Source: Nematopogon swammerdamellus (taxonomy: Eukaryota > Arthropoda > Insecta > Lepidoptera > Adelidae). From it: a DNA stretch of 64,000 nucleotides. This document shows positions 20,241 through 30,124 of the stretch, one piece after another; the stretch's first letter is position 1, and every line of letters begins with the position of its first letter. The notes beneath the pieces were generated by a model. That model saw only the letters and a program-made list of their open reading frames with translations, made no database searches and was not told where the DNA came from. Location: the NCBI GenBank assembly GCA_946902875.1, contig OX336344.1:16823791-16887790 (forward strand), given 5' to 3'. The position numbers and the translations under genes are program-made.

Positions 20241-20685
20241 TACAGGGTGTATCAGGATAGGTTTTCGAAACTTCAGGGTTCGAAAGGGGCCCATATATGA
20301 AGACGAAAAGCTCTGAAACTTTTTACCAGATTCGATCATTTTATAGTACTTTTTGGTGAAAATCTATTGTGGATGGTTAACGTCCGCCTTTATTAAATAA
20401 AAAATAAATTCTAACTCATGAATAAAAATGGGTAGGTTGCACACATAACTATCACAATTAAACTCCAAACACTGAAAGTTCAATGACCTCAAAAGAAAAA
20501 GAGGACTGAATTAGTTCACTGCACTCTCCAGTCTCACTGTCCATCGAGTTTTCATTACAATTTCCAACTTTTGTATGACCAAAAAAACAACGGAATTTCG
20601 ATTTGAGTGATAAGGATTTTTTTCTTCTAATAATGAGTACTTTCTATTCCCGAAGTTTCTCAAACCTATCCTGATACACCCTGTA
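20241..20685. mobile_element. TACAGGGTG-ended inverted-repeat element
   Basis: TACAGGGTGTATCAGGATAG at the left and CTATCCTGATACACCCTGTA at the right form long TIRs with an additional AAACTTCAGGG/CCCGAAGTTT match. 445 bp, no transposase frame. Confidence 0.85.
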
Positions 20686-20997
20686 TAGAATTCCATGTGG
20701 GAAGGTTATATTAAAGTTAATTAATTAAGAATTACTAATTACTACTTGTAGGCCACTATTCTAACTGAAGGTCGATCGAAACGGCTCAAAAGGAATTATT
20801 CCCCTTTTCCGTCTCGTTTAGATAGACGACGACTACGTGAGAAGGTAAGCCGCCACCGTATAGTTGCGTCAGGAACATATTGTAGTGAGTCAAGACCACA
20901 TTACATCCAAATTATAATTGGATTTCTTAAAAAGTTATCTGTAAAATGTATTCGATGCAAGTCATCCCGATGAAGGTATTCTCTTTTCATTTTAATA
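20686..20997. other. no gene seen
   Basis: Short unassigned region between two TIR elements. Confidence 0.35.
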
Positions 20998-21274
20998 TAC
21001 ACGGTGTTGCAACCCCAACCGTAAAACCCGAAAGGGGGTGATTCTGTATGTGAAATAGAACAAATTTTGTTCTACGACTTTTTAATTTGAAGAAAAAAAA
21101 ATTTTTTTGTCCATACATTTTGAGAATAGGCATTTTTAATTTGTATGGAATTAAAATTATTATTTTTTTGTTTCAAAAAATTTTTTTTCTTCACAGAAGT
21201 TGTTTAGTTTCACATATAGAATAACCCCCTTATGTCAGTTAAAGATATTACGGGGGCAACTGCAACACCGTGTA
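20998..21274. mobile_element. TACACGGTGTTGCA-ended inverted-repeat element
   Basis: TACACGGTGTTGCA at the left and TGCAACACCGTGTA at the right, with TA outside both ends. The interior holds GGGGGT/ACCCCC-type and poly-A/T stretches that also pair loosely (CATATAGAATAACCCCC against GGGGGTGATTCTGTATGTG). Non-coding. Confidence 0.8.
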
Positions 21275-21315
21275 TAAGTGGCGACCGGTCGTCAGCGACC
21301 GGTCGCCACTTATAC
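21272..21315. repeat. 44-bp palindrome, 20-bp perfect arms
   Basis: GTATAAGTGGCGACCGGTCG, spacer TCAG, exact inverse. It overlaps the last bases of the preceding TIR element. Confidence 0.9.
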
Positions 21316-21507
21316 TCAGATAAACCTGGGCGACCGATCGTCAGCGTCTACACCTTTCTAGATAAACTTTTAAAAAATTACATTATCTACATAAATACAA
21401 AATTTCATTCAAATTGTTAGAGCCGTTTCCGAGAAACAAATTATATATTATACAAGTTTAGTTCACTTAAAGCAATAGGATATTACAGGAAATGTATGTA
21501 GTAGATA

Positions 21508-21866
21508 GAGGTGCTTCGCTCCATATTTGGCGACAATTGTGCGCCTCGGGTTAGAAACATGACATTTTTATCATGGATAGGATGCCCCACGATGATAATT
21601 TTCAGATGTGGAGGGAAGTTTGATTCGACTCCTGTTCGCGGGAGGAGGGGGGTGAAGCATTCCTTTGTAAAGCAGATACAAGGAGTTAATTTTTACTGTA
21701 AAATAGGTATGATTCCATACAAAACAATTCACCCCCCTCCCCCCGCGAACAGGGATCGAATCAAACTTCCCTCCACATCTGAATATGATCATCGTGGGGC
21801 CTTCTATCCATGGTCAAAATTTCATGCTTCTAACCCGAGATGCACAATTATGTAGCGAAGCACCTC
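21508..21866. mobile_element. 359-bp foldback MITE with TA target duplication
   Basis: Arms of ~150 bp pair through the element: GAGGTGCTTCGCT, CGGGTTAGAA, CCCACGATGAT, AGATGTGGAGGGAAGTTTGA and GTTCGCGGG, each with its inverse. TA at 21506-21507 and 21867-21868 fits a Tc1/mariner-type target. The two overlapping ~100-codon frames are complementary shadows of one inverted repeat. Confidence 0.88.
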
Positions 21867-21868
21867 TA

Positions 21869-22102
21869 CTAATGTAACCTAGGCATTGTTTGTATACAAT
21901 TCATAGGAAATTAATACAATGCCGAGTAAATTTAGGAAATTTGTAAAATAATTTGTCAAATGTTCAATGCATACATAGGCATTGGCAATTCCTAAATGGT
22001 ACTATGAAATGTGTAAAAATCTACATAATATACCGAAGAACTCAGACAAAGAAAAAGAAAGAAAGGCAGAACCGTATGCGTTCCTAGGTGACGCAAGTAA
22101 TA
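21869..22102. other. no gene seen
   Basis: AT-rich spacer. Confidence 0.3.
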
Positions 22103-22282
22103 GGAAGCCGGTTCAGCCATAGTAAGCCGGTTCGGCCATAGGAAGCCGGTTCGGCCATAGGAAGCCGGTTCGGCCATAGGAAGCCGGTTCGGCCATAGGA
22201 AGCCGGTTCGGCCATAGGAAGCCGGTTCGGCCATAGGAAGCCGGTTCGGCCATAGGAAGCCGGTTCGGCCATAGGAAGCCGG
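22103..22282. repeat. 19-bp minisatellite, nine full units
   Basis: Unit GGAAGCCGGTTCGGCCATA; the first two units carry one substitution each and the last seven are identical, followed by a partial unit. Because 19 is not a multiple of three, all three minus frames give the same 19-residue repeat, which explains the long frames here without any gene. Confidence 0.95.
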
Positions 22283-22850
22283 CCGCTCACCAGTCCGCAT
22301 AAGCGAGATGTTATTGTGACCATGCGATGGTGATTGTGTTTTGTGTCAAAAGGAAAAAAATCTAAATATGCCGTCTTGACAATACGATTTTATATATTTA
22401 CAACTAAATTAAATATCGCTGAACACACAAAAAAGTTATTCCTACGAATTGAGAGCCTTCCTTTTTTTTAAGTCGTTTAAAAATGAAAACATTAATTTTT
22501 ATATTTTGATCACTTTGGGATTCATAATTTTATTGTTTTTAAATCTTTGAAAAATAAACTTTTTACTCTAAGAAAGCGTTATTATTTAACATAACAGACG
22601 CACTGATGGATAGACAGAGCTTTTCTATGAAGGTTCCCCTTCGTGAACAACTAAATGGAACTGTCACACTATCAGCATCATCCCAGATCTATCACGGTAA
22701 GTCCGCACATCCAGGACGGAACATAATATGAAAAAAAAAAATAGGAAGCAGCCTACGCGGAAGATTTCCATTGCGATCCCATTTCTCTCTCGTCCGCCAC
22801 TCAGCACGCACTGTGTCTTCGAAGTCTGTACATTCGTTCGTCCAGGATAG
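22283..22850. other. no gene seen
   Basis: AT-rich to 22600, then mixed. Nothing recognised. Confidence 0.35.
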
Positions 22851-23245
22851 GGCAATAGATTTGGGCATCGGCTTCTCATGCGAGAGGTCCGAGTTTCGAA
22901 TCCGGTCGGCGTGTACCTATGAGTTTTTTCTGACGAAAAAAATTACGTGCATATCTACACCTGCCTGCATCACCGTTCGGAACCGATGTAAAATTGTAGG
23001 TCCCTTCCCTTGCCCCTTACTACGTGGTAGGCTCAAATTGTAGCCGACTGGGTTGATACCACCGTACTGGATGTAAGATGGCCGCATAGCAGCCTCGGCT
23101 GTGTTCTCCTCTAGTCCAGTATAGCCAGCAATCCAGGGAAGTCTCCGGTATGGCACCTACCTTCTCGGAGGTAATATTGGCTGGTCGGAGCATGCGCTTT
23201 GGCCCCTTCGACTCAGCCACCCATACCCAATTTCATAAAAAATAT
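22851..23245 (+). mobile_element. SINE-B, nearly full length (5' end of head lost)
   Basis: Starts inside the tRNA-like head (GGGCATCGGCTTCTCATGCG, box B GTTTCGAATCCGG), then linker, core and 3' hairpin (GGCTGGTCGGAG ... TTCGACTCAGCC), ending CATAAAAAAT. Confidence 0.88.
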
Positions 23246-23602
23246 AAAATAAAAAATCACTTTTTGAACGTCTCTTTTTTGCTAGGCGCTTATGAATAAG
23301 AATAGAAAAGAAAATAATATTATGATGAGTAAGTCCACTTGCTATCAATACTTAACGGCACGACGTACACAAATAATGTGTTAATAAAAATAAACTTATA
23401 CGTCATATCCGAAATTTAACTAAAGGAGTTTTAATAAGTTTAATTTTTCTAGGACAATAATGTTCCTAGGGCCCTAGCTAGCGGCGTTTCTCTGTGGCTA
23501 GACTTGCCTGCCGTGTAGGCTGTCGTCTAGCGAGATCGAGCCGAGTCCTTCCAGCTTTACTGGGATTGAGACTAGACCCCTGAAATTGCTAATTTATTAT
23601 TA
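23246..23602. other. no gene seen
   Basis: AT-rich then a GC-richer patch (23465-23570). Unassigned. Confidence 0.35.
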
Positions 23603-23941
23603 CGTACATACATACATACACATCACACACGCTGAATCCCGACAATCGGGGTAAGCAGAGTAATCGGTGTTGTGCCGCAAGAACTCTGGTAAATTACAGC
23701 ACAACACCGACCATCACGTTTCGCAAAGAATTCGAACAAGATTCAATCGATCAAGCAGCAAGTAAGGCACGAAGACCCACCTGCTGCATGACTCGGTGGA
23801 AGTACCGTTTCAAGGGGAGAGGTGGCGACCCTGTCGCCCTTTAGCACGGCATCTTGTCCTTATCCCTTAGTCGCCTTTTACGACATGCATGGAGAGAGAT
23901 GCAGTGGGGATATTCTTTTTAAGTACCGGTCCTGCACGGTA
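23603..23941 (-). repeat. X repeat, near full length
   Basis: Minus-strand copy with all blocks, from the CATA tail to ACCGTGCAGGACCGGTAC. Confidence 0.88.
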
Positions 23942-23949
23942 TTCTATTT

Positions 23950-24005
23950 GTTGGCTACAGGACGGAAAACATGAACTATTTACGTCGCCGCTTCGACCGA
24001 TTACG
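23950..24005 (-). mobile_element. SINE-A core fragment
   Basis: TCGGTCGAAGCGGC, AATAGTTCATGTTTTCCGTC and TGTAGCC on the minus strand. Confidence 0.6.
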
Positions 24006-24332
24006 CGTTTCAAGTGACCCATAATGGCCTTTCAGGATTTCCTCTAACGGTGGCCGTTAGTCTTCATTATGAAGAAAACGGTTAAACGACCGCTTACCTA
24101 CTGAATGATGAAAAAATATGTACCAAATAATGCTACGAAGGGAGACAGAATAAGATGTTATACTTACTAACCGGAGGAGGTTATCCTGCTCTTAAAAGAG
24201 GATGATAGAGCCATAATAGAGCTAGCTGCAAAAAAAAAAGATTTTATAGGCAGGCAATGGAGTCACACCTCCGTACTACTTTTTAGTATGGATCACATAA
24301 CAATTCAGAATTATCAGACAACAAGAAAAAAA
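24006..24332. other. no gene seen; short repeat shared with 27.07 kb
   Basis: 24168-24197 (AACCGGAGGAGGTTATCCTG, then CTCTTA) recurs at 27073-27100. Otherwise unassigned. Confidence 0.4.
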
Positions 24333-24751
24333 ATCCGGCCAAGTGCGAGTCGAGCTCGCGCACCGAGGGTTCCGTATCGCCATGTCATGGCTAGCGCCAC
24401 TCACTCCATCTAGATGGCGTATTATGAAATGCTTCATATTAGTTAAATGTCATGGTTAGTTAAAATGCTTCATAATCTATTCTGTAGATGGCGCACGCGC
24501 ATACACTTTTTGGTTTCTTCTATGGGAGCCCCCGTGAATTTTTTACTTTTCTTATTTTTATTATTTGTTGTTATATCGGCCATAATAACACATATTCTGT
24601 GAAAATTTCAACGGGCTACCTATTACGGTTCAAGAGATACAGCCCTCGGACAGACAGACAGACAGACGGACGGACGGACGGACAAACAGACAGACAGACA
24701 GACGGCTTAGTCTTAGTAATAGGGTCCCGTACCGGATACGGAACCCTAAAA
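24333..24751 (+). repeat. G repeat, full length
   Basis: Reference copy: GGCCAAGTGCGAGTCGAGCT, GAGGGTTCCGTATCGCCATG, CCATCTAGATGG, TTATATCGGCCATAATAACA, TTCAACGGGCTACCTATTAC, a GACA/GACG array of ~55 bp, GGTCCCGTACCGGATACGGA and ACCCTAAAAA. Confidence 0.9.
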
Positions 24752-25069
24752 ATGGATGATATTTTGCATATCTGTGTCCGGAATGCATTCAGATTTTTTA
24801 TTTCGACTGACTAGGTCGTCCGATCAGACTGGTAGTGAACGGAGCGCCGCCGCCGCCGCCACTCGGTCGAATAAAGACATTATGAATGCGATTGGGAGAA
24901 ATTTTAATGAAAACTGTATCAATCCAAGCGATGATTCCGGCGACTTAATTCTGAGGGAATATTGAATAAATTGCCTTCCCGCGGTTTACTTTCCCCGCTT
25001 CGCCAGACATCGCCAAAGGGACAGCGATTTAATAGCTTTAGAACGAAGAAGGGAAATAGATTTTTCTGT
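24752..25069. other. no gene seen
   Basis: Includes a CGC run near 24842-24860. No gene recognised. Confidence 0.35.
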
Positions 25070-25075
25070 TTTATT
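25070..25075 (-). promoter_or_regulatory. possible poly(A) signal AATAAA
   Basis: AATAAA on the minus strand, ~45 bases beyond the stop codon of the candidate exon at 25118-25360. It could be chance in AT-rich DNA. Confidence 0.3.
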
Positions 25076-25117
25076 GTTAGCTCGATATCGCCGGGTAAAT
25101 GATCTATCTACTTTTGC

Positions 25118-25360
25118 TTAAAACTCAATGGTAGGTATTGGTGGAATATCTTTATTAAAGTTTTTCCAATATTCTTTTTTTAGGAAGTGATAAATCTCTG
25201 TTGATCCTTCCTTGCTTTTCTTTGTTTTGTTATGGAATTCCTCCATATTTCTGTCGTCAAGGTAAGCATAATGAGTTCCCACGACAATTGAAATTGCGGG
25301 CAATCTTTCCGTAATGTTTATGTAAAAATCAAGCTTATTTAAAGCATACTTTTTACGTAA
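25118..25360 (-). CDS. candidate last exon, product unknown
   Basis: On the minus strand the frame opens right after TATTATTAG, a plausible 3' splice site (AG at 25361-25362), and runs without a break to a stop at 25118. Residues read LRKKYALNKLDFYI, LPAISIVVGTHYAYLDD, KEGSTEIYHFLKKEYWK, ending DIPPIPTIEF. Composition is protein-like (charged and aromatic residues mixed, no low complexity) and no repeat overlaps. A poly(A) signal follows. I do not recognise the family, and no upstream exon was identified. A relic of an unrelated element is possible. Confidence 0.35.
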   Translation of the reverse strand, partial: LRKKYALNKLDFYINITERLPAISIVVGTHYAYLDDRNMEEFHNKTKKSKEGSTEIYHFLKKEYWKNFNKDIPPIPTIEF

Positions 25361-25362
25361 CT

Positions 25363-25577
25363 AATAATATCAAACAACAATCTTCTTTCAGGCTTCACTT
25401 TACATAATAATTATGTTGTTCTTACTTATCTACCACTGATGCGGTCGGGAGAGCTGCCAATTGTTCAAAATTAAACATTCTAACTTACTGTCTATTAAAG
25501 ATACGGTGTACGAGTATTCTGAATCAATCAATTGTAACGATTTTAAAAATGTCAGAACCATCAAATTTCAAATCCAC
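25363..25577. other. no gene seen
   Basis: Would be intron if the exon call is right. AT-rich. Confidence 0.3.
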
Positions 25578-25760
25578 ATTCCATGTAAGGCGGCGTCGGA
25601 TTCTCTTGCGTAAGGTCCGAGGTTCAAATCCGGTCGGTGTGTAAAAATTACGTTATTTTTTTTGTGATCAAAAAAAAAAATTACTTTTGGTACGTTATCT
25701 ACTCTACGTTTGGTTCGGATTCCACTGTACATGTATAAACAGTAAGGGCAAAGGGTTGAC
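25578..25760 (+). mobile_element. SINE-B head and linker, decayed
   Basis: Box-B-like GAGGTTCAAATCCGGTCGG, then the TTACGT linker and TTCGGATTCCACTGT; core missing. Confidence 0.6.
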
Positions 25761-25799
25761 TGAAAAACAATCTTAATGCGATAAGTCCTCCTTTGCTTC

Positions 25800-26135
25800 A
25801 CATACATACATACATATCACACACGCTAAATCCCGACAATCGGGGTAAGCAGAGTAATCGGTGTTGTGCTGCAAGAACTCTGGTCAATTACAGCACAACA
25901 CCAACCACCACGTTTCGCAAAGTATTCGAACAAGATTCAATCGATCAAGCAGCAAGTAAAGGCACGAAGACCCACCTGCTGCATGACTCGGTGGAATTAC
26001 CGTGCCAAGGTGAGAGGTGGCGAGCCTGTCGCCCTTTAGCCGGCATCTTGTCCTTATCCCTTAGTCGCCTTTTACGACATGCACGGGGAGAGATGCAGTG
26101 GGGATATTCTTTTTAAGTACCGGCCCCACACGGTA
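25800..26135 (-). repeat. X repeat, near full length
   Basis: All blocks present on the minus strand, from ACCGTGTGGGGCCGGTAC to the CATA tail. Confidence 0.9.
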
Positions 26136-26578
26136 CTTTGCTTCACAGTAAGGGGAATAAAGTATAATAATATAATTTTTAGAGAAATTATATTTCGAAA
26201 CTACTAGCATTTCTCTGCTCTTTTAGACTCAAGAGATTTTCGATAAAATAAAACTAAATCAAACTGTGAATGAAATGTCCTCATGGCGGGCGGCGCGGCG
26301 GCGCGCTGCGGCGGGCGAAGTTCATTCCGTGTTCATTTAGCCCGTGACACGAACTGCATAGAATTTATGTTCATTGGACATTTTATTTCCGCACCATTAA
26401 AGCTATTTCCAATCGCGAGCGAGAGCATAAAGAGATCGTCCGCTCATCTTCGGCTAGAGTGGTTATTATATTCCTGGATTTTGCACATTTTAATGTCGTT
26501 AGAAGTTCCATTTACTTTTTACATGGAACGTCCGATCGTTACCGAACGAGTACTTAAATTGAGCCAATTGATAAGATA
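26136..26578. other. no gene seen; CpG-rich patch
   Basis: 26284-26322 is a GCGGC-rich stretch. Otherwise unassigned. Confidence 0.35.
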
Positions 26579-26997
26579 TACAGGGTGACTGAAAATTCGA
26601 TCTATTCCTTGAAAAGGATTATACTAGAGGTTATTTGGAACAATTTAAATCCCATCAACTGGGGGTCGGAAATGAGCGGTTTCCGAGATATCGGTTTTTA
26701 ATTTTTTTTTTATTTCTGACTTGTAATAAAGAAATTCAGTTGTAAAAAAATATCCTTATTTTTGGGCACTCTATTGATATTTTTCTGAAAGCTGATAAGC
26801 TAACAATCATGTCAAATAAAGATATCGGCCCAAAGTTCTCAATATCTCAGAAATAAAAGGTCTTAAATGATTTTTTTTTTTTTTTGTAAATTTTTATGAA
26901 AATCAATTTTTTTTTCATCTAAAAAAACCCAGTTGATGGGGGTTAAATTGTTCCAAATAACTTTCAAGGAATAGATCGAATTTCCAGTCATCCTGTA
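26579..26997. mobile_element. TACAGGGTG-ended element with ~80-bp TIRs
   Basis: Left arm TACAGGGTGACTGAAAATTC, GATCTATTCCTTGAAA, GGTTATTTGGAACAATTTAA and CCCATCAACTGGG pairs with the inverse at the right. TATA surrounds both ends. No transposase frame. Confidence 0.88.
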
Positions 26998-27394
26998 TAA
27001 GAATAAACTAAGGAACAGTGGTTGCATTTTTTTATATCTTTTATCAATCATCCATCATAGAACAAAATATTACCAACCGGAGGAAGTTATCCTGCTCTTA
27101 CCATGGGACACAATCACAAGGGCAGTTTTAACGAGAATCCGGGGCACACGTGGAAAAATCATCAGACGAATGGGGTGGGGCTAGAAGACCGGGCACCGGA
27201 TTATTTTCTACCGAAGAACAATAGAACAATGATCGGCGGCCGTCTTTCCCAAGCCCGACGACCTGACCTGAAAACAGAAGAAGAATGTTAGAATTTTGCA
27301 CCCGACTGACTGAATGAAATCACATTCAACCATAAATCTAACTTCCATGTAATTGTTTGTATTTCCGGAATAAATTCCCTAAAAAATAATAATA
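26998..27394. other. no gene seen
   Basis: Carries the second copy of the 24.17-kb short repeat at 27073-27100. Otherwise unassigned. Confidence 0.35.
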
Positions 27395-27903
27395 TTATTT
27401 AAAAAGTTTAATTACAAATTTAAAATACGGGGGAAACCCTTAAAAAGTCGAAAATAATTTCGGTTTACTTAAAGGAGTCGGAGGACCGCTAAATAAATTC
27501 CCGCGCAACTCTTGAGTTTTTAAATTTTATTTACTTAGTTTTGACTTCTTAAGGGTCAGGGGTTTTTTAAATTTGTAATTAAACTTTTATTTCAAGCTTA
27601 ACTTCCTTACTTTATAGTTATTTATTGTTTTGTATTGTTTAGGATAATCCGCGGATAATAATGACAGGGAACGTAACAGGTTAAAAAAACCGCATGCAAA
27701 TCGGTTCACTTTTTAAGAGAATTAATTTTTTGATTACTTAATTACTTGATTACAAACATAGCTAAGAACCAGCTTTCTAATAAAAAAACCACATCCAAAT
27801 CGGTCCATCCGCTTGGGAGCTACGATGCCACAGACAGACACACACACACACATACACTTCAAACTTATAACACCCCTCTTTTTTCGTCGGGGGTTAGTTT
27901 TGT
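27395..27903. repeat. E repeat, two inverted halves
   Basis: TTAATTACAAATTTAAAAT, AGTCGAAAATAATTTCGGTT, GGACCGCTAAATAAATTCCC, then the inverse blocks, the CACA microsatellite and TCGTCGGGGGTTA. Same arrangement as 41833-42330. Confidence 0.8.
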
Positions 27904-27984
27904 TGGTAATATGTTTCCTACGATGATCCTAATAAGCAGTTCTTTGGGCACGTTTATTGAGTACAAAACCTGTGTCCTGTCCTG

Positions 27985-28310
27985 TACCGTGTGGGTCCGG
28001 TACGTAAAAATAATAACCCCACTGCATCTATCCTCGTGCGTGTCGTAAAAGGTGACTAAGGGATAAGGACAAGGTGCCGTGCTAAAGGTCGACAGGCCAG
28101 CCACTTCTCACCTTGGCGCGGTCCTTCCACCGAGTCATGCAGCAGGTGCCTAACTTGCTGCTTGGTTTATCTTGTCCCTCGTCTTGTCCTAATACATTGC
28201 TAAACGTGGTGGTCGGTGTTGTGCTGTAATTTACAAGAGTACTTGCAGCACATCACCGGTTACTCTGCTTACCCTGATTGTCGGGATATAGCGTGTGGTA
28301 TACATATATG
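27985..28310 (+). repeat. X repeat, near full length
   Basis: From ACCGTGTGGGTCCGGTACG to GTCGGGATATAGCGTGTGGT with a short TATA/TATG tail. Confidence 0.85.
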
Positions 28311-28392
28311 TAGTAATCGGAGTTGTGCTGCTGTAAATTACAGCACAACACCGACCACCACATTTGGCAAAAGCATTCGCACAAAGACGGTA
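28311..28392 (-). repeat. X repeat, 3' fragment in inverted contact
   Basis: Begins in the previous tail and carries GTAATCGGAGTTGTGCTG and CAGCACAACACCGACCACCA, so the two copies meet tail to tail. Confidence 0.75.
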
Positions 28393-28741
28393 TCTATAAT
28401 TATAATTAAATACTATAGCAATATTCGATATTGAAACTATATCGAAACATTTACAAGAGAGTTCCTGAGGTTTAAGCCATGAGTGGAGTCTAGTCTAGGA
28501 CACAATATCAGAACCTCTATGAAAGGAATTTAATTTGCAACACTATAGCACTAACTAGTAGCTTGTAACTAAGTCAGTGGCGTTAGGTTATCAATCACAT
28601 TCGTGCAAAGAGTTACAAAACTTAGAAAGGCCGCTTACCTTGTCGAACAGATGAAATCGAATCCAATCAAATCAAAATTATACTGCATGTCCCAGTTCGA
28701 TTGGATTTACTTACCACCATGGAATACCTCATTGAATGACT
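28393..28741. other. no gene seen
   Basis: Unassigned; no motif. Confidence 0.35.
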
Positions 28742-29137
28742 GTCAGCCTCGATAGCTCAGTGGTGCAGACAGTCGACTGTCGCTATTGATGGTTAAGCAA
28801 CGCTGAGCGCGGTCAGTACTTGGATGGGTGACCGCTCGACCGTTGGAGGCTGACAGTGGTTCGGATTCCACGTAAAACTGTAGGTAAGGGACCTGTAGCC
28901 TTCTTACCTTACTAGGTGGTAGGGTTCAACCCGCCCGTGTTGGTACCACCGCACTGAATGAAACGTAGGTCGAAACGGTTTTGTAAATAGTTTGTGTTTT
29001 CCGTCCAGTTCAGTGTAGCCGGCACGACCGAAGGGAAGCCTGACATGGCACCTAGTTCACCCGGTGTTATGGGCTGACATCACGGATGTTGTAGGTGATG
29101 CGATGTAGCCAACCCATGTCAGTTTCCATAAAAAAAT
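28742..29137 (+). mobile_element. SINE-A, full length
   Basis: GTCAGCCTCGATAGCTCAGT (box A), GGTTAAGCAACGCTGAGCGC, TACTTGGATGGGTGACCGC, GGTTCGGATTCCACG, the core, the hairpin GACATCAC ... GTGATGCGATGTAGCC and TTTCCATAAAAAA. Confidence 0.9.
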
Positions 29138-29187
29138 GACTGGTGTTAAACTAGGTACATAAATACATTTTTTGTATGTACTTAATC

Positions 29188-29290
29188 CGGAATGGGTGGC
29201 TGAGTCGGAGGGGCCAAAGTGCATGCTCCGACCAGCCAATATCACCTCCGAGTAGGTAGGTGCCATACCGGAGACTTCCTCCACATACAT
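29188..29290 (-). mobile_element. SINE-B, 3' end
   Basis: The minus strand shows the clearest SINE-B hairpin: ATATTGGCTGGTCGGAG, loop, CTCCGACTCAGCCACCC. Confidence 0.85.
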
Positions 29291-29309
29291 AGCGTCACGC
29301 ATGTTTCAC

Positions 29310-29577
29310 AGTGGCAGAGATAACGGATCCACGTGTCACGATCCTGACATGACACACCACTGCCGCCTCTTCCACTCTCATAATATTCTTCATGCTCATC
29401 TTCATGCATGCTCGTCGGTTACGGGTACTACGCACTTGACTCTTTTTGAGCACATGCTCGATCTGGTCCAGGTACGTGCGTCTAGGGCGACCCTACCCGA
29501 CTCTTCCACTCACATTTGCTCCATAAATTTCTTTCGTTAGTCTCCTATCATCCATTCTTCCAACATGAAACATTTCA
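29310..29577 (-). pseudogene. non-LTR retrotransposon ORF, C-terminal fragment
   Basis: The minus strand encodes VGRMDDRRLTKEIYGANVSG, one in-frame TAG, then GRPRRTYLDQIEHVLKK and RRACMKMSMKN. The pattern HVxRM-D-RLTK-IY ... GRPR ... RRACM resembles the C-terminal tail of an abundant insect LINE ORF (from memory). Boxed between two SINE-B pieces of opposite orientation. Confidence 0.75.
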
Positions 29578-29795
29578 TTAGGTGGTACGCTCAAATTGTA
29601 GCCGACTGGGTTAGTACCACAGTACTGGATGTAAGATGGCCTCCGCTGTGTTCTCCTCTAGTCCAGTATAGCCAGCAATTTAAAGGGAAGTCTCCAGTAT
29701 GGAACCTACCTTCTCGGAGGTGATATTGGCTGGTCGGAGCATGTACCTCGGGCCTCTCTGATTCAGCCAATCATACCGGCTTACATAAAAAAATA
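29578..29795 (+). mobile_element. SINE-B, core to tail
   Basis: Begins at TTAGGTGGTACGCTC and runs through GTCCAGTATAGCCAGCAA to the 3' hairpin and TTACATAAAAAAA. Confidence 0.85.
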
Positions 29796-29811
29796 AGGAT
29801 AAGCGAAGTAA

Positions 29812-29965
29812 AGCTATTTTCTCTAGGACTCGTATTTTTCGAGATAATCATCATTAAAAGGTCAGTTTCCGATGTTGGACATGCTTTTGGCGAACCTTTC
29901 CTAACAAATAAAACCTCGATTATCTCGAGAAAAAAAAAAACGAGTTCTAGGAAAAAAACGCTGCT
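29812..29965. mobile_element. small imperfect inverted-repeat element
   Basis: TTTTCTCTAGGACTCG and TCGAGATAATC at the left pair with GATTATCTCGA and CGAGTTCTAGGAAAA at the right, ~35-bp imperfect arms. Confidence 0.6.
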
Positions 29966-30124
29966 AAGCTCTTTTTGAAGTAAACCACACCATTTGAAAG
30001 TAGGTATGTTCACTGACTTTGCTGTGTTTTGAACAATTAGGTAAAATTTAATTAAACGCTGTGAAGGTGAATGGTGTCACTTTGTTTTGGACGAATATAC
30101 TTCGTTTAATTATTACCAAATGTA

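Noticed and set aside
21511..21855. 114- and 73-codon genes on opposite strands with similar sequences
   Set aside because: The similarity arises because the locus is one long inverted repeat; no family motif.
22084..22323. Repetitive-protein genes on the minus strand (19-residue repeats in two frames)
   Set aside because: Both frames are produced by the 19-bp minisatellite; no independent start context or flanking coding sequence.
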